Shown here: positions 26,165 to 34,998 of the stretch, one piece after another | Layout of the letters: each line of letters opens with the position of its first letter | How positions within the stretch are numbered: the first letter of the stretch is position 1 | NCBI GenBank assembly: GCA_963737745.1 | Contig: CAVTTR010000007.1 | Location: 496,001 to 560,000, forward strand | Origin: Bog-473 sp963737745 | GTDB taxonomy: Bacteria; Actinomycetota; Acidimicrobiia; Acidimicrobiales; RAAP-2 | Direction of reading: 5' to 3' | DNA: 64,000 nt | Notes under the pieces: generated by a model | The model's database searches: none | What the model saw: the letters and a program-made list of their open reading frames with translations, nothing else | Told to the model about the DNA's origin: nothing | Position numbers and translations under genes: made by a program

Positions 26165-27581
26165 ATGAGGCGGAACTTGCGTTGCAAAATCAGGGTCGGG
26201 CGTGGCGGGTCTCGTGGTGGGGACCGCCGCTCTCATCGGGATATCGGCCGTACCGGCAGTGGCGGGTGGTGCTCCGGTCAATCTGATACAGAACGGGAAC
26301 TTCGTCCCCACCACTGCGACGACGTCCTACCTGGTTGTGTCGGCCGGCGACTCGACGACCATCCCCGACTGGACGGTGGTCACCCCGTCGATCTATGGCT
26401 CCAGCGGCGGCAGCGTGGATGTGACGTCAGACACCTACTGGAATGACTACAACAACCAAGCCGGGGGCTACTCGATCGACCTCGCCGGCACCACGTACCT
26501 TCCCGGGAGGGCTCTACCAGGATGTGACGACCACTCCCGGCGTCGAGTACTCGCTGTCCTTCTGGTCGGCGGTCAACGGTGACGAGAGCCCCGGGCAACA
26601 CCCACACGATGGGCGTCTCGGTGAACGGTTCGCCGGTGGACACGGTGACAGCGGTCGGCGTCGGCCGGCCGCTGCAATGGGTGCAGAACACGGTCACCTT
26701 CACCGCATCCTCGGCCACAAGCCAGATTGAGTTCGACGACACCACACCGAGCGACCAGATTCAGGGACCCACCCTCGACAACGTGTCGCTCACGGCCGTG
26801 CCCGACGTCGTCATCGGGGAGCCCCGAAACCATCGCACCACAGGTGACCGGCAAGCAGTTCACCGTGCCCGTGGCGACGTTCACCGACTCGGACACCGAC
26901 GCCGCGCCGCCGCAGCTCTCCGCCACCATTGACTGGGGCGATGGCACCACCCCCCTTCCCGCCGGCGTTATCACGGGGTCCAACGGCAGCTACACGGTCA
27001 CCGGTACGCACACCTACGCGGCAAACGGCACCTACGGGCCGGTCGTCGTCACCATCTCCGACACCTACGCCAGCACGACCGCCACAGTCATGGACAACAG
27101 TGTCCAGGTGGCCAACGCCGTGACGTCCTGCAGCGGGGCCTGCACCACCACGGTCCAGCCGACCAGCCAGAACCCCGTTAACGCGCAGGTCTCGACCACG
27201 GGCTCGGGCTACGTGCTCCTCTCGACCTTCCCGAACTCGGGCCCGTCGGCCTTCTCGTGCGGTGACGGCTTCCGGCACGCACCGAGCGACGTGCAAGAGT
27301 CGAACACTTTCACCACGGGGACCATCACCGCGACGGAAGTCTTCCCGGCCAACGCGGGGACCAAGGGATCGGGTCTCGAGGGCCTGTTGTTCTGGGTCTG
27401 CTTCAAGAGCAGCGTTCCCTTTAAGAATCTCACCGGCCAGTCGGTGACGACGGGCCTGCTGCCGCTGTGCAATCCCTTCAAGCCCGGGCCAGGGCCCTGC
27501 GTCGATTACATCCTGCCCACCTCGGGTGGGAACATCACGGAGCAGATCACCTACCCGGCTGCTGACCCGATCTACCGATGA
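26165..27581 (+). CDS. Secreted choice-of-anchor C / DUF642-like protein with PKD-like region, several frame breaks
   Basis: Four one-base insertions split the reading frame: about 26201 (C), 26508 (A), 26596 (C) and 26816-26819 (G). Removing them gives one protein of about 470 residues. It has a signal peptide (MRRNLRCKIR, then VAGLVVGTAALIGISAVPAV), a DUF642-like beta domain (NLIQNGNF, IPDWTVVTPSIYG, PGGLYQDVTTTPGVEYSLSF, LDNVSLTAVPDVVIG) and a PKD-like repeat (ATIDWGDGTTPLPAG with HTYAANGTYGPVVVTI). It ends in a Cys-containing C-terminal domain of unknown type. It is probably a cell-surface or secreted glycan-binding protein. All four breaks leave family-like sequence on both sides, so sequencing indels are the simplest cause. 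A hairpin terminator follows at 27660. Confidence 0.65.
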
Positions 27582-27659
27582 CGCCCGGAGCGGGGTCAGT
27601 CCGTAGCCCGGGGTACTCCGGAGTCAGCGGTACGCCGGCCGCCCTGTTATGACCGTCGC

Positions 27660-27696
27660 GTGAACCCAGCCGAGAGGTGTCCTCGGCCGGGTTCAC
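27660..27696 (+). terminator. Long hairpin, probable terminator
   Basis: GTGAACCCAGCCGAG (27660-27674) pairs with CTCGGCCGGGTTCAC (27682-27696), a 15-bp stem with one mismatch and a 7-base loop, 78 bases after the stop of the secreted-protein gene. No T-run follows. It separates that gene from the cyclase and excludes the upstream in-frame GTG at 27677 as a likely start for the cyclase, because that codon lies in the loop. Confidence 0.65.
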
Positions 27697-27718
27697 GTCG
27701 GCTCCGGGCCATAGGCTG

Positions 27719-30700
27719 GTGATCGTGACGCCCGGGTCCGCTCCCGGAGCCGCCGCCCAGGCCCATCCGACCGATTCCGTAGCCGGACCGACCGCGGATC
27801 TTTTCGTTCCATATCTGCCCCGGCTGGTGGTGGACTGGCAAGCCACCACGCCCGAGCTACGGCACCGGTCGGTCGAGGGCAGCCTCGTCTTCGTCGACAT
27901 CTCGGGTTTCACGAAGCTCTCCGAAGGATTGTCCAAACAGGGCAAGATCGGAGCCGAGGAGCTCGCTGCCATCATCAACGAGTGCTTCGTGGGCCTGCTG
28001 GCCCTCGCCTACGCCGACGGGGCGCAACTGCTGAAGTTTGGGGGGGACGCACTCCTCCTTCTCTTCACGGGGTCCGATCACGAGTCGCGGGCCTGTCGGG
28101 CGGCCTTCGCCATGCGGCGGCATCTCAGGACCGCTGGCAGGTTGAACGTCCTCGGGCAGCTCGTGAGCCTGCGGATGTCAATCGGGATTCACAGCGGCCG
28201 CTTCGACATGTTCCTCGTCGGAGCGTCACATCGCGAGCTCGTCGTCGCCGGGCCCGCAGTCAGCACAGTGGTGTCCATGGAGTCCACTGCGACTGCGGGA
28301 CAGGTCCTCATCAGCCAGCGCACCGCTGACGCTCTCCGCCCGTCGGACCTGGGGGAGGCCCGCGGCGATGGGCTGCTCCTACGCCGTGCCCCGACCGCAG
28401 CCCGCTCGGTGGCCGCCTACGAACCGGTCCTCGCCGCGGGAGACCCGTCGCAGTGCGTCCCGACCGCCATACGCAGCTCCGTTCACGAGGCGAACCGAGA
28501 GCCGGAGCACCGGCGCGTGACGGTGGCCTTCGTGCACTTTGACGGCACGGACGCCATGCTCCAATCCTCCGGCCCAGACGCCGTGACCGAATATCTCCAT
28601 AGGCTCGTTACCGACGTGCAGGACGCGGTCGACCAACGCGCCGTTACGTTCATCGGCACTGACGTCGACCACGACGGGGGAAAGATCATCCTCGTCGCGG
28701 GAGCACCGTCGGCCACGGGGGAGGACGAGCATCACATGCTGCTGGCGCTGCGCCAGGTCATGGATCAGGAGCGCCACCCCGCTCTACGGGTGGGGGTCAA
28801 CACCGGCCGCGTGTTCGCCGCCGACATCGGGCCGCCGTACCGGCGGACGTTCACCGTCATGGGGGACACGGTGAACCTGGCGGCGCGTCTCATGGCCAAG
28901 GCGTCCCCGGGCAGCATTCTGGCGGCACCAGTGGTGCTCAGCCGGTCCGGTTCCGAGTTCGACGTCAGCAACGTTGCCCCATTCTTCGTGAAGGGGAAGG
29001 CGAAGGCGGTCCGGGCCGTGGAGGTGGGTCGACGGATGGGCTCGCGGTCGCTGGATGCGAACGACCAGCTGCCTTTGGTCGGGCGCGTGCACGAGCTGGG
29101 TGTGTGGCGCGCCATGGTGGACGCCGCCCTGCGCGGATCCGGCTCGGCGGTCGAGGTCGTCGGCGAGCCGGGACTGGGCAAGTCGCGGCTCGTGGAGGAG
29201 TTCCAGCGCGAGGCGGCGACCATGAGGATCGTGGCGACCAACTGTGAGTACTACAAGTCGGCCATCCCCTACGGAGCGCTCCGGGGACTGGTTAGGGAAC
29301 TACTCGGCATCGATGACAACAGTGACGACGCAGAGGCGCGGCAGCGGCTCGCTGCTATTTTGGCTGCGAACCATCTCCTGCAATGGGCACCGTTGATCGG
29401 AACCGTCGCCGACGTCGCCATGCCCGAAACACCGGAGACGGCAGAGCTCGACCCCGAATTCCGGGCCCAACAGTTGGGGCAGGTCATGACACAGCTCCTC
29501 GGCGAACTGGTGGACCGACCCACCCTCTTCGTGATCGAGGACACCCATTGGATGGACGAGGCATCGGCGGATCTGTTGCACTACCTGACCGCTGGCATCG
29601 CATGGACACCCTGTCTGTTCTGCTACACCGGACGCGACGTGGAATCGGGCTTCGTGGCCCGGGAGCCGGATGTTTCCCGCATGAAGCTCGTACCCCTGGA
29701 CGGGGCCGCTGCCACTGAGCTCATCGAGATAGCCATGAGTACCACGCCGCTCTCGGCACAGAAGGCCGCCGTCCTGGCGGAGCGCTCGGGCGGTAATCCG
29801 CTCTTCTTGCGTGAGCTCCTCGCCGAGGCGCACGAAGGCGGGGACCTCGACTCGCTCCCCGACTCGGTGGAAGCCGTCATCGCGGCGCGCATCGACCGCC
29901 TGTCGACGGCGGACCGCCACTTCCTGCGCCGGGTGTCCGTGCTCGGTCGCTCAGCACCGCGAGAGCTCCTCGGAGCCGTCCTCGAGGCCGTCCCGGGCTC
30001 TGCCGACGATCTCTGGCACAGGCTGACCGAATTCATCGCCCCCGACGAGCAGGGGAACCTCGTTTTTCGCCATGCCTTGTTGCGTGACGGCGCTTACGAC
30101 GGGCTCTCCTACCGGCTGCGCCGCGAGCTGCACGGGCGGGTGGCCGATTCCCTCCTCATGGCCGCTGGAAACCAGCCCGAAGAGTGGGCGGAGTCCCTGT
30201 CGCTGCATTACCTGCACGCCCAGCGTTTCGAGGAGGCATGGCAATACTCGCTGAAGGCAGCCGAACGCGCCGGCGCAGTGTACGCGAACTTCGAAGCGTC
30301 GGAATTCTTCGAGCGAGCGCTGCTGGCGGCCCGGCGGCTCACGACGGTGAGTGTGCGGGAGTTGGCAGATGTGCACGAAGCGCTCGCCGACGCCCGCCAC
30401 CGCAGCGGTGACTACGCGGGGGCAGTGCAGGCGTACCGCGCTGCCCGACGGTTGACGAGAGACGATCCGCTGGCCCAGGCGCGCCAGATGCTCAAGCTGG
30501 CCCAGGTGCAAGGGTGGCTCGACCGTTACAGCAACGCCTTGCGTTGGATCACGCGTGCCCTGCGGATTCTCGACGGCGCCGAGGACCCGGAGGCCCAGCG
30601 GCAGCGAGCCCAGCTGCTCTCGTGGTATGCCCGGTTCTGCCAACAACAAGGGCATCACGAGCGCGCCATCTCCTGGTGCCGTCGTGCCATACCCCAGGCT

Positions 30701-31591
30701 GAGCTCGCCGACGAGAAGGACGCACTGACTAACGCGCTCGGCGTGCTCGATTGGGCCCAGATGGACCTCGGCCGACTCGAGAGCCCCACGAACTGGAAGC
30801 GCGGGCTCGTCCTCAGCGAGGAGATCGGCGACCTGCAGGGGCAGGCGACGATGCTGAATTCCCTTGGCATGTTCGCCTACTTCCAGGGTCGATGGAACGA
30901 GGCGCTCGAGCTCTACGGGCAGGCGCAAGAGAAGGCACGCCGCGTCGGGAACCTGGTGCAGCTCGCCTCCTACGAGAACAATGTCGCCGAGATCGCCCTC
31001 GACCAGGGGCGGATCGAAGAGGCCGAACACCTGTTCAAATCGGTGTCCCGGACCCTGCGCGCCGCCGGCTATCGGGCGGGCGCCGCCTACGTGAGCTGCA
31101 ACCTGGGGAGATGTGCGGCCGAATCGGGTCGATTCGAGGAGGCGATGCTGCGCTTCAAAGAAGCGCAGCTCGAGGCGGAGCTGATCGGTGGTCACGCCGA
31201 AATGGTCGAGATCGGGTCGCGCTGGGCCGAGGCCGAGTTGCTGGCGGGCAACGTGGATGCTGCCTTGGCCCGAGCCGAAGCCCAGATCGAGCGTGTCCGT
31301 TCGATGGGTGGTGGACACCAGATGGCACTGCTCCATCGGGTGCGCGCGGTTGCACTGACCCTCTCGGGAAAGCTCGAGGCGGCTCGCCAGGCCTTCGAGG
31401 AAAGCTTGGAGGCAGCGCGAGCGCGCCACATGGACTTCGAGCTGGCAATGACCCTCAAAGCCGTCGCTGAGTTGGGGATCGAATGCGGCGAAGCACCCGA
31501 TGTCGCCGCCGCCGAAAGCCGGCGGATCCTCGAGACGCTCGGCGTGCGGAGTTCCCCTGATCTGCTGGTAACGGCGACGGGAAGAGGTTGA
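27719..31591 (+). CDS. Soluble-adenylyl-cyclase-like protein: two class III cyclase domains, NTPase, TPR repeats
   Basis: About 1290 residues. Cyclase domain 1 spans roughly 50-240, with metal-binding Asp60 in VFVDISGFTKL and Asp110 in LLKFGGDALLLLF. Domain 2 (about 265-440) keeps VHFDGT and VMGDTVNLAARLM but has GGKIILVAGAP in place of the second GD, so it may be regulatory. A P-loop NTPase starts near 470 with Walker A GEPGLGKS (482-489) and a Walker B-like LFVIEDTHWMDEA. Tetratricopeptide-like helical repeats fill the last 450 residues. This order matches ADCY10-type soluble cyclases, many of which respond to bicarbonate or calcium. The product (cAMP or cGMP) is not certain. The start is GTG 27719 or 27725. 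The next gene, 173 bases on, has two cyclic-nucleotide-binding domains. Confidence 0.85.
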   Translation: MIVTPGSAPGAAAQAHPTDSVAGPTADLFVPYLPRLVVDWQATTPELRHRSVEGSLVFVDISGFTKLSEGLSKQGKIGAEELAAIINECFVGLLALAYADGAQLLKFGGDALLLLFTGSDHESRACRAAFAMRRHLRTAGRLNVLGQLVSLRMSIGIHSGRFDMFLVGASHRELVVAGPAVSTVVSMESTATAGQVLISQRTADALRPSDLGEARGDGLLLRRAPTAARSVAAYEPVLAAGDPSQCVPTAIRSSVHEANREPEHRRVTVAFVHFDGTDAMLQSSGPDAVTEYLHRLVTDVQDAVDQRAVTFIGTDVDHDGGKIILVAGAPSATGEDEHHMLLALRQVMDQERHPALRVGVNTGRVFAADIGPPYRRTFTVMGDTVNLAARLMAKASPGSILAAPVVLSRSGSEFDVSNVAPFFVKGKAKAVRAVEVGRRMGSRSLDANDQLPLVGRVHELGVWRAMVDAALRGSGSAVEVVGEPGLGKSRLVEEFQREAATMRIVATNCEYYKSAIPYGALRGLVRELLGIDDNSDDAEARQRLAAILAANHLLQWAPLIGTVADVAMPETPETAELDPEFRAQQLGQVMTQLLGELVDRPTLFVIEDTHWMDEASADLLHYLTAGIAWTPCLFCYTGRDVESGFVAREPDVSRMKLVPLDGAAATELIEIAMSTTPLSAQKAAVLAERSGGNPLFLRELLAEAHEGGDLDSLPDSVEAVIAARIDRLSTADRHFLRRVSVLGRSAPRELLGAVLEAVPGSADDLWHRLTEFIAPDEQGNLVFRHALLRDGAYDGLSYRLRRELHGRVADSLLMAAGNQPEEWAESLSLHYLHAQRFEEAWQYSLKAAERAGAVYANFEASEFFERALLAARRLTTVSVRELADVHEALADARHRSGDYAGAVQAYRAARRLTRDDPLAQARQMLKLAQVQGWLDRYSNALRWITRALRILDGAEDPEAQRQRAQLLSWYARFCQQQGHHERAISWCRRAIPQAELADEKDALTNALGVLDWAQMDLGRLESPTNWKRGLVLSEEIGDLQGQATMLNSLGMFAYFQGRWNEALELYGQAQEKARRVGNLVQLASYENNVAEIALDQGRIEEAEHLFKSVSRTLRAAGYRAGAAYVSCNLGRCAAESGRFEEAMLRFKEAQLEAELIGGHAEMVEIGSRWAEAELLAGNVDAALARAEAQIERVRSMGGGHQMALLHRVRAVALTLSGKLEAARQAFEESLEAARARHMDFELAMTLKAVAELGIECGEAPDVAAAESRRILETLGVRSSPDLLVTATGRG

Positions 31592-31764
31592 CCGAGGCCG
31601 GACTCCCCACCCTGGTCTGATGAGTCGTCGCAGATATGCCGAAGATCTGGATGGATGTCGGTGACGTCGCTATCGCCGAGGACCGTGACTAGTTGTGACG
31701 GCGCGGGGGATTGGGTCACAATGACCACCGTGGCGCCGGCACAAGGTGACGGGACCCGTTCAGG

Positions 31765-33771
31765 GTGGCCCCGTCGAGCCGCGTCGGCCGATCTGGCGGG
31801 CTGAAGCCGGTGGCGCCTCTCCGAATCCTCTTCGGCAACCGGTCGATCGCCTCATTGGTCGTGGCGTTTGCGGGTGTGACGGTCGCCGAGTGGGGGTACG
31901 TGACTGCTCTGGCAGTCGAGGCGTACCGGCGAGACGGAGCCATCGCGGTCGGGCTGATTGGCCTACGACTCTTCTTTGCGGCAATCGGAAGTATTGCCAC
32001 AGTCTCGTTTGTCCACCGACGGCCAGGTGGTCGACTATTGACGCAGATTGCCGTGGTCCGGGCTGTGCTGGTAGCCGCCAGCGCCGTCCTGGCTGCCGCG
32101 GGATCTCCGCTCGCACCCCTGCTGATCCTCGTGACTCTGGATGCGATCGTATCCGCTCCCTACCGACCCGCTCAATCTGCATTACTTCCAACGCTGGCCC
32201 GAAACCCAACCGAACTGGCCGCATCAGCAGCCGGTCTGAGTACCGTAAAAACGCTCAGCCAAGCCCTCGGGGCAGTCATGGGAGGCTTTCTCCTTGAGGT
32301 GATCAGCCCCGAATATGTCTTCGCTGGCGCTGCGGTCATCTTTCTGGGGGCGGCGGCCGTCAATCTGCAACTCCCGCGTCCCCGAGCCCGATCCGTCGAG
32401 GCTCAGTATTCGATTGGTATCCGCATGGTCATCCGGGACACTGTTAGGGCAGTCGGCGATTCCCACGTAACCGGCATCCTCGTGGCCAGTGGGTTGCGCA
32501 CCTTTGTGCGAGGGATGTGGGTGGCCATCGCCGTCATCGCATCGCTCAGGTTTCTGCACGCCGGTAGTGGCGGCGTTGGATTGCTCATGCTCGCGGCTGC
32601 TGCCGGCTCGTTAGCCGCGGTTCCGGTATCTGCGAAACTCATCGGCCGGTCCCGAATCGCCAGACCAACTGCTGCGGCCTTGCTCCTCTGCGGCGTCCCG
32701 CTGGGAATCATGGCCGGCATACCTGGGATTGGCGTGGCCATAATCCTCATAGCTGCCTGGGGCGTCGGAATGGCGGTGGCTGACGTGGCGACGTCGTCCT
32801 TGCTCTTTCGATTGCTCTCCGCTCCGCTCCTGCCGCGGGTCACCGGCGCCATCGAGTCAGCCAAGCTCGCGCTCGAAGGCCTGGGCGCACTTTTGGCGCC
32901 CGTTCTTGTGACGACGATCGGTGTGCGCGGAACCCTTCTTGCCGCCGCCCTTCCGCTGCCGATCGTCGTGGTGAGCGGGTGGAGAATGCTGCACCGACTG
33001 GATGCGTCGGCAAGTGACAGGACGGGACTGCTCAACTTGCTCCACGGCGTGCCTTGCCTCCAGCCTCTCGACATCGCATCCCTCGAATCCTTGACCGGAC
33101 GGGTGACGCACATCTCGGTTCCCTCGGGTGTCGAAGTCGTCCGACAAGGGGATCCGGGCGACCTGTTCTACATCGTTGAGTCGGGAACGGCCGACGTGCG
33201 CGTCGACGGCTTCGTGGTCGGTCTCTTGGGGCCAGGCGACGGATTCGGCGAAAAGGCCCTCCTGCGCAATGTGGACCGTACCGCCACCGTCAAGTCGAGC
33301 GAGCCGATGCATCTGCTGGCCTTGACTCGAAAAGACTTCCTTGCCGCACTGGGCGCGGATGATACTGCTCCGATAGAGACCCTCCTTTCCAATATCGGAA
33401 GCGCAGGCCTGACTCGCCGAAGGCAGGTGGAGGTCCTGTCGCGAGTCAGCCTCCTGTCCCATCTCGACTCGAACTCCCTCGGTGCGCTCGCCGACCGAAG
33501 TGTGGTGGACAACTGGCCCGGGGGCGCCACCATCGTTCGCAGTGGGGAAGAAGGTGATCGGTTTTTTGTGCTGCTGGAAGGGCGTGCCGAGGTTTTGGTT
33601 GGTGCCGCTACGGTTGGCCAGCTCCATCCGGGAGACCAATTCGGCGAGATCGCTCTGCTGCACGAGGTACCCCGACGAGCCGATGTTGCAGCCATCGGAC
33701 CCGTTGTCACGCTGAGTCTCCATCGTGACGACTTCGTCCCGGCAGTACGGTCACGCATGCTCCTCGGCTGA
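31765..33771 (+). CDS. MFS-type transporter fused to two C-terminal cyclic-nucleotide-binding domains
   Basis: About 668 residues. The first 420 form a 10-12 helix MFS-like membrane domain (RSIASLVVAFAGVTVAEWGY, APYRPAQSALLPTLARNPTE, GAIESAKLALEGLGALLAP). Two tandem cNMP-binding domains follow. Domain 1 (about 425-545) has GDLFYIVESGTADV and phosphate cassette FGEKALLRNVDRTATV (Glu496, Arg505). Domain 2 (about 550-665) has GDRFFVLLEGRAEV and FGEIALLHEVPRRADV (Glu628, Arg637). Both cassettes keep the Glu and Arg that bind the cyclic phosphate, so both should bind ligand. Position directly behind a large cyclase suggests that transport is gated by the locally made nucleotide. Start codon is GTG 31765, or GTG 31810. 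The cargo is unknown. Confidence 0.84.
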   Translation: MAPSSRVGRSGGLKPVAPLRILFGNRSIASLVVAFAGVTVAEWGYVTALAVEAYRRDGAIAVGLIGLRLFFAAIGSIATVSFVHRRPGGRLLTQIAVVRAVLVAASAVLAAAGSPLAPLLILVTLDAIVSAPYRPAQSALLPTLARNPTELAASAAGLSTVKTLSQALGAVMGGFLLEVISPEYVFAGAAVIFLGAAAVNLQLPRPRARSVEAQYSIGIRMVIRDTVRAVGDSHVTGILVASGLRTFVRGMWVAIAVIASLRFLHAGSGGVGLLMLAAAAGSLAAVPVSAKLIGRSRIARPTAAALLLCGVPLGIMAGIPGIGVAIILIAAWGVGMAVADVATSSLLFRLLSAPLLPRVTGAIESAKLALEGLGALLAPVLVTTIGVRGTLLAAALPLPIVVVSGWRMLHRLDASASDRTGLLNLLHGVPCLQPLDIASLESLTGRVTHISVPSGVEVVRQGDPGDLFYIVESGTADVRVDGFVVGLLGPGDGFGEKALLRNVDRTATVKSSEPMHLLALTRKDFLAALGADDTAPIETLLSNIGSAGLTRRRQVEVLSRVSLLSHLDSNSLGALADRSVVDNWPGGATIVRSGEEGDRFFVLLEGRAEVLVGAATVGQLHPGDQFGEIALLHEVPRRADVAAIGPVVTLSLHRDDFVPAVRSRMLLG

Positions 33772-33948
33772 GAAGGTGGCGACCAACGGGTCACAGAGAC
33801 AGTCCGTGCGGCAGACATACGCAGCCACGGGGCCATGCCACGGATCATCGACCGCCGCATAGTTCCCGGCCAGACCGCGGTCGGTGCAGGAGAGCCCCTC
33901 AACCGCCGATGAAGCTCGTACGGGGGCTGTGGGGACCTCAGCGGGTCG
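33772..33948. other. Convergent gap with a start-less Cys-rich frame
   Basis: Between the transporter stop and the convergent NIPSNAP/ABM-like gene. On the minus strand, 33900 down to 33751 reads as a protein-like, Cys-containing tail (GLSCTDRGLAGNYAAVDDP, then VCRTDCLCDPLVATFSAEEH) in the same frame as the preceding gene, after its stop. No start codon precedes it. It could be a small gene whose start was lost to an indel or a read-through extension, so I do not call a gene here. Confidence 0.35.
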
Positions 33949-34410
33949 TCAGATCACGTCCTTGGCCACTGTGGTGCTGTTGGGCGTCGTTTCGGATACC
34001 GGGAAAATGAATCCGCATTTGGGGCACGGTTCCCCCAGGGTCTTGAGTTCGGCCAGCATGTCGTAGGACTTGTCCTGCAACGTTCCACAGGTCGGGCAGA
34101 TGCGCAGCAGCCGGGTTCCGACCAATTCGAAGTTCGAGATGATGTCCTCCATGATGGCGCCGTTGGCCGCCCACTCTTTCGCATGCTTGTGATACGTGTC
34201 CATGTGCCAATCGTTAACCGCCTCCTTGCTGGCCCACATGGAGACTTCGTTGTACCAGCCGGGCTCGTCGGGATGTTCCCACCACGTCAGGTGGATGAAT
34301 CCCGGCTTGCTCATCAGGTGATGGCGCACATTGCTGAATACGGTCCTGAACTTGTCGTACGCGTCGGGACTCGAGAACCGGACGCGCTGCATGCTCAGGT
34401 AGATAGACAT
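33949..34410 (-). CDS. ABM/NIPSNAP-like dimeric alpha-beta barrel protein with C-terminal zinc ribbon
   Basis: A 153-residue protein. The first 95 residues look like an antibiotic-biosynthesis-monooxygenase fold (MSIYLSMQRVRFSSPDAYDK, GFIHLTWWEHPDEPGWYNEV, WASKEAVNDWHMDTYHKHAK). The C-terminal part is a zinc ribbon with two CxxC knuckles (ICPTCGT and PCPKCGF). The combination is unusual, and I do not know a characterised member. ATG 34410 is chosen with GAGG upstream. It is the last gene of the minus-strand unit that runs from the glutamine-synthetase-like gene through the permease and a stress protein, so a role in amine metabolism or its stress response is possible. Confidence 0.68.
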   Translation of the reverse strand: MSIYLSMQRVRFSSPDAYDKFRTVFSNVRHHLMSKPGFIHLTWWEHPDEPGWYNEVSMWASKEAVNDWHMDTYHKHAKEWAANGAIMEDIISNFELVGTRLLRICPTCGTLQDKSYDMLAELKTLGEPCPKCGFIFPVSETTPNSTTVAKDVI

Positions 34411-34470
34411 GGGCCTCGCACTGCTTCCTTTCTTTGACGTCACTCGTCCTGATCGCCATGCAGCCAGCGC

Positions 34471-34987
34471 TCAGACTCTGGTTCCCTCCACCACAACTTG
34501 CTTGCCGATACGCCGCCGCACATCGCGGGCGGTATCGCCTTCCACGAGCGACCTCCAGCGGGGCACCTCCCGGGTGACGACCAACACGTTGTCCACCCCG
34601 CGGGCCTTGCGCGACTTGGGCGATGGTCTTGGCGTAGCGCCGCGTGGACGCCACCTGCCCCCAGGCTTCGACGCCTGCTCGCTCCAGCCGGTCGATGGCC
34701 TTGGCTACTATCGCCCGTTGCTCATCCATCTCCTTTCGGGTGGGCATGAGGCCCGGGCTGGGCAGACCGAATGACGATCCATAGATCCGCGCAATCGTGA
34801 CGACGGCAACGGGATTTCCCGCGCTCAGCTGTACAGCCTGGCGGATCACCGCGGTGGGAATGGGAACGCCGACCGTGGCGATGAGTACGGCCGATGATTG
34901 TGTTGGTTGCGTGTCCCACTTTCCCTTTCCGAAGCGGGCCTTGAACACACGCGGGCTGCGGTCCCGCAGTGCGCCTTGGGTGATCAT
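34471..34987 (-). CDS. Universal-stress-protein-like, with one-base frame break
   Basis: Starts at ATG 34987 behind GAGGGA, 12 bases after the permease stop. The N-terminal part reads VLIATVGVPIPTAVIRQAVQ and IARIYGSSFG, a UspA-like alpha/beta start that lacks the usual GxDGS. At about 34612 the frame must drop one C to continue as QVAKARGVDNVLVVTREVPR and LVEGDTARDVRRRIGKQVVV, ending at 34471. The repaired length is about 171 residues. In the unshifted frame it would run into the next gene, which is not plausible. Assignment to UspA is moderate: the fold pattern fits, but the ATP loop is not canonical. Confidence 0.6.
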
Positions 34988-34998
34988 CGCTATTTCCC

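Noticed and set aside
29951..31429. A 492-codon open frame antisense to the TPR part of the cyclase
   Set aside because: High GC makes long antisense frames common. It lacks any domain, and the plus-strand protein has clear motifs.
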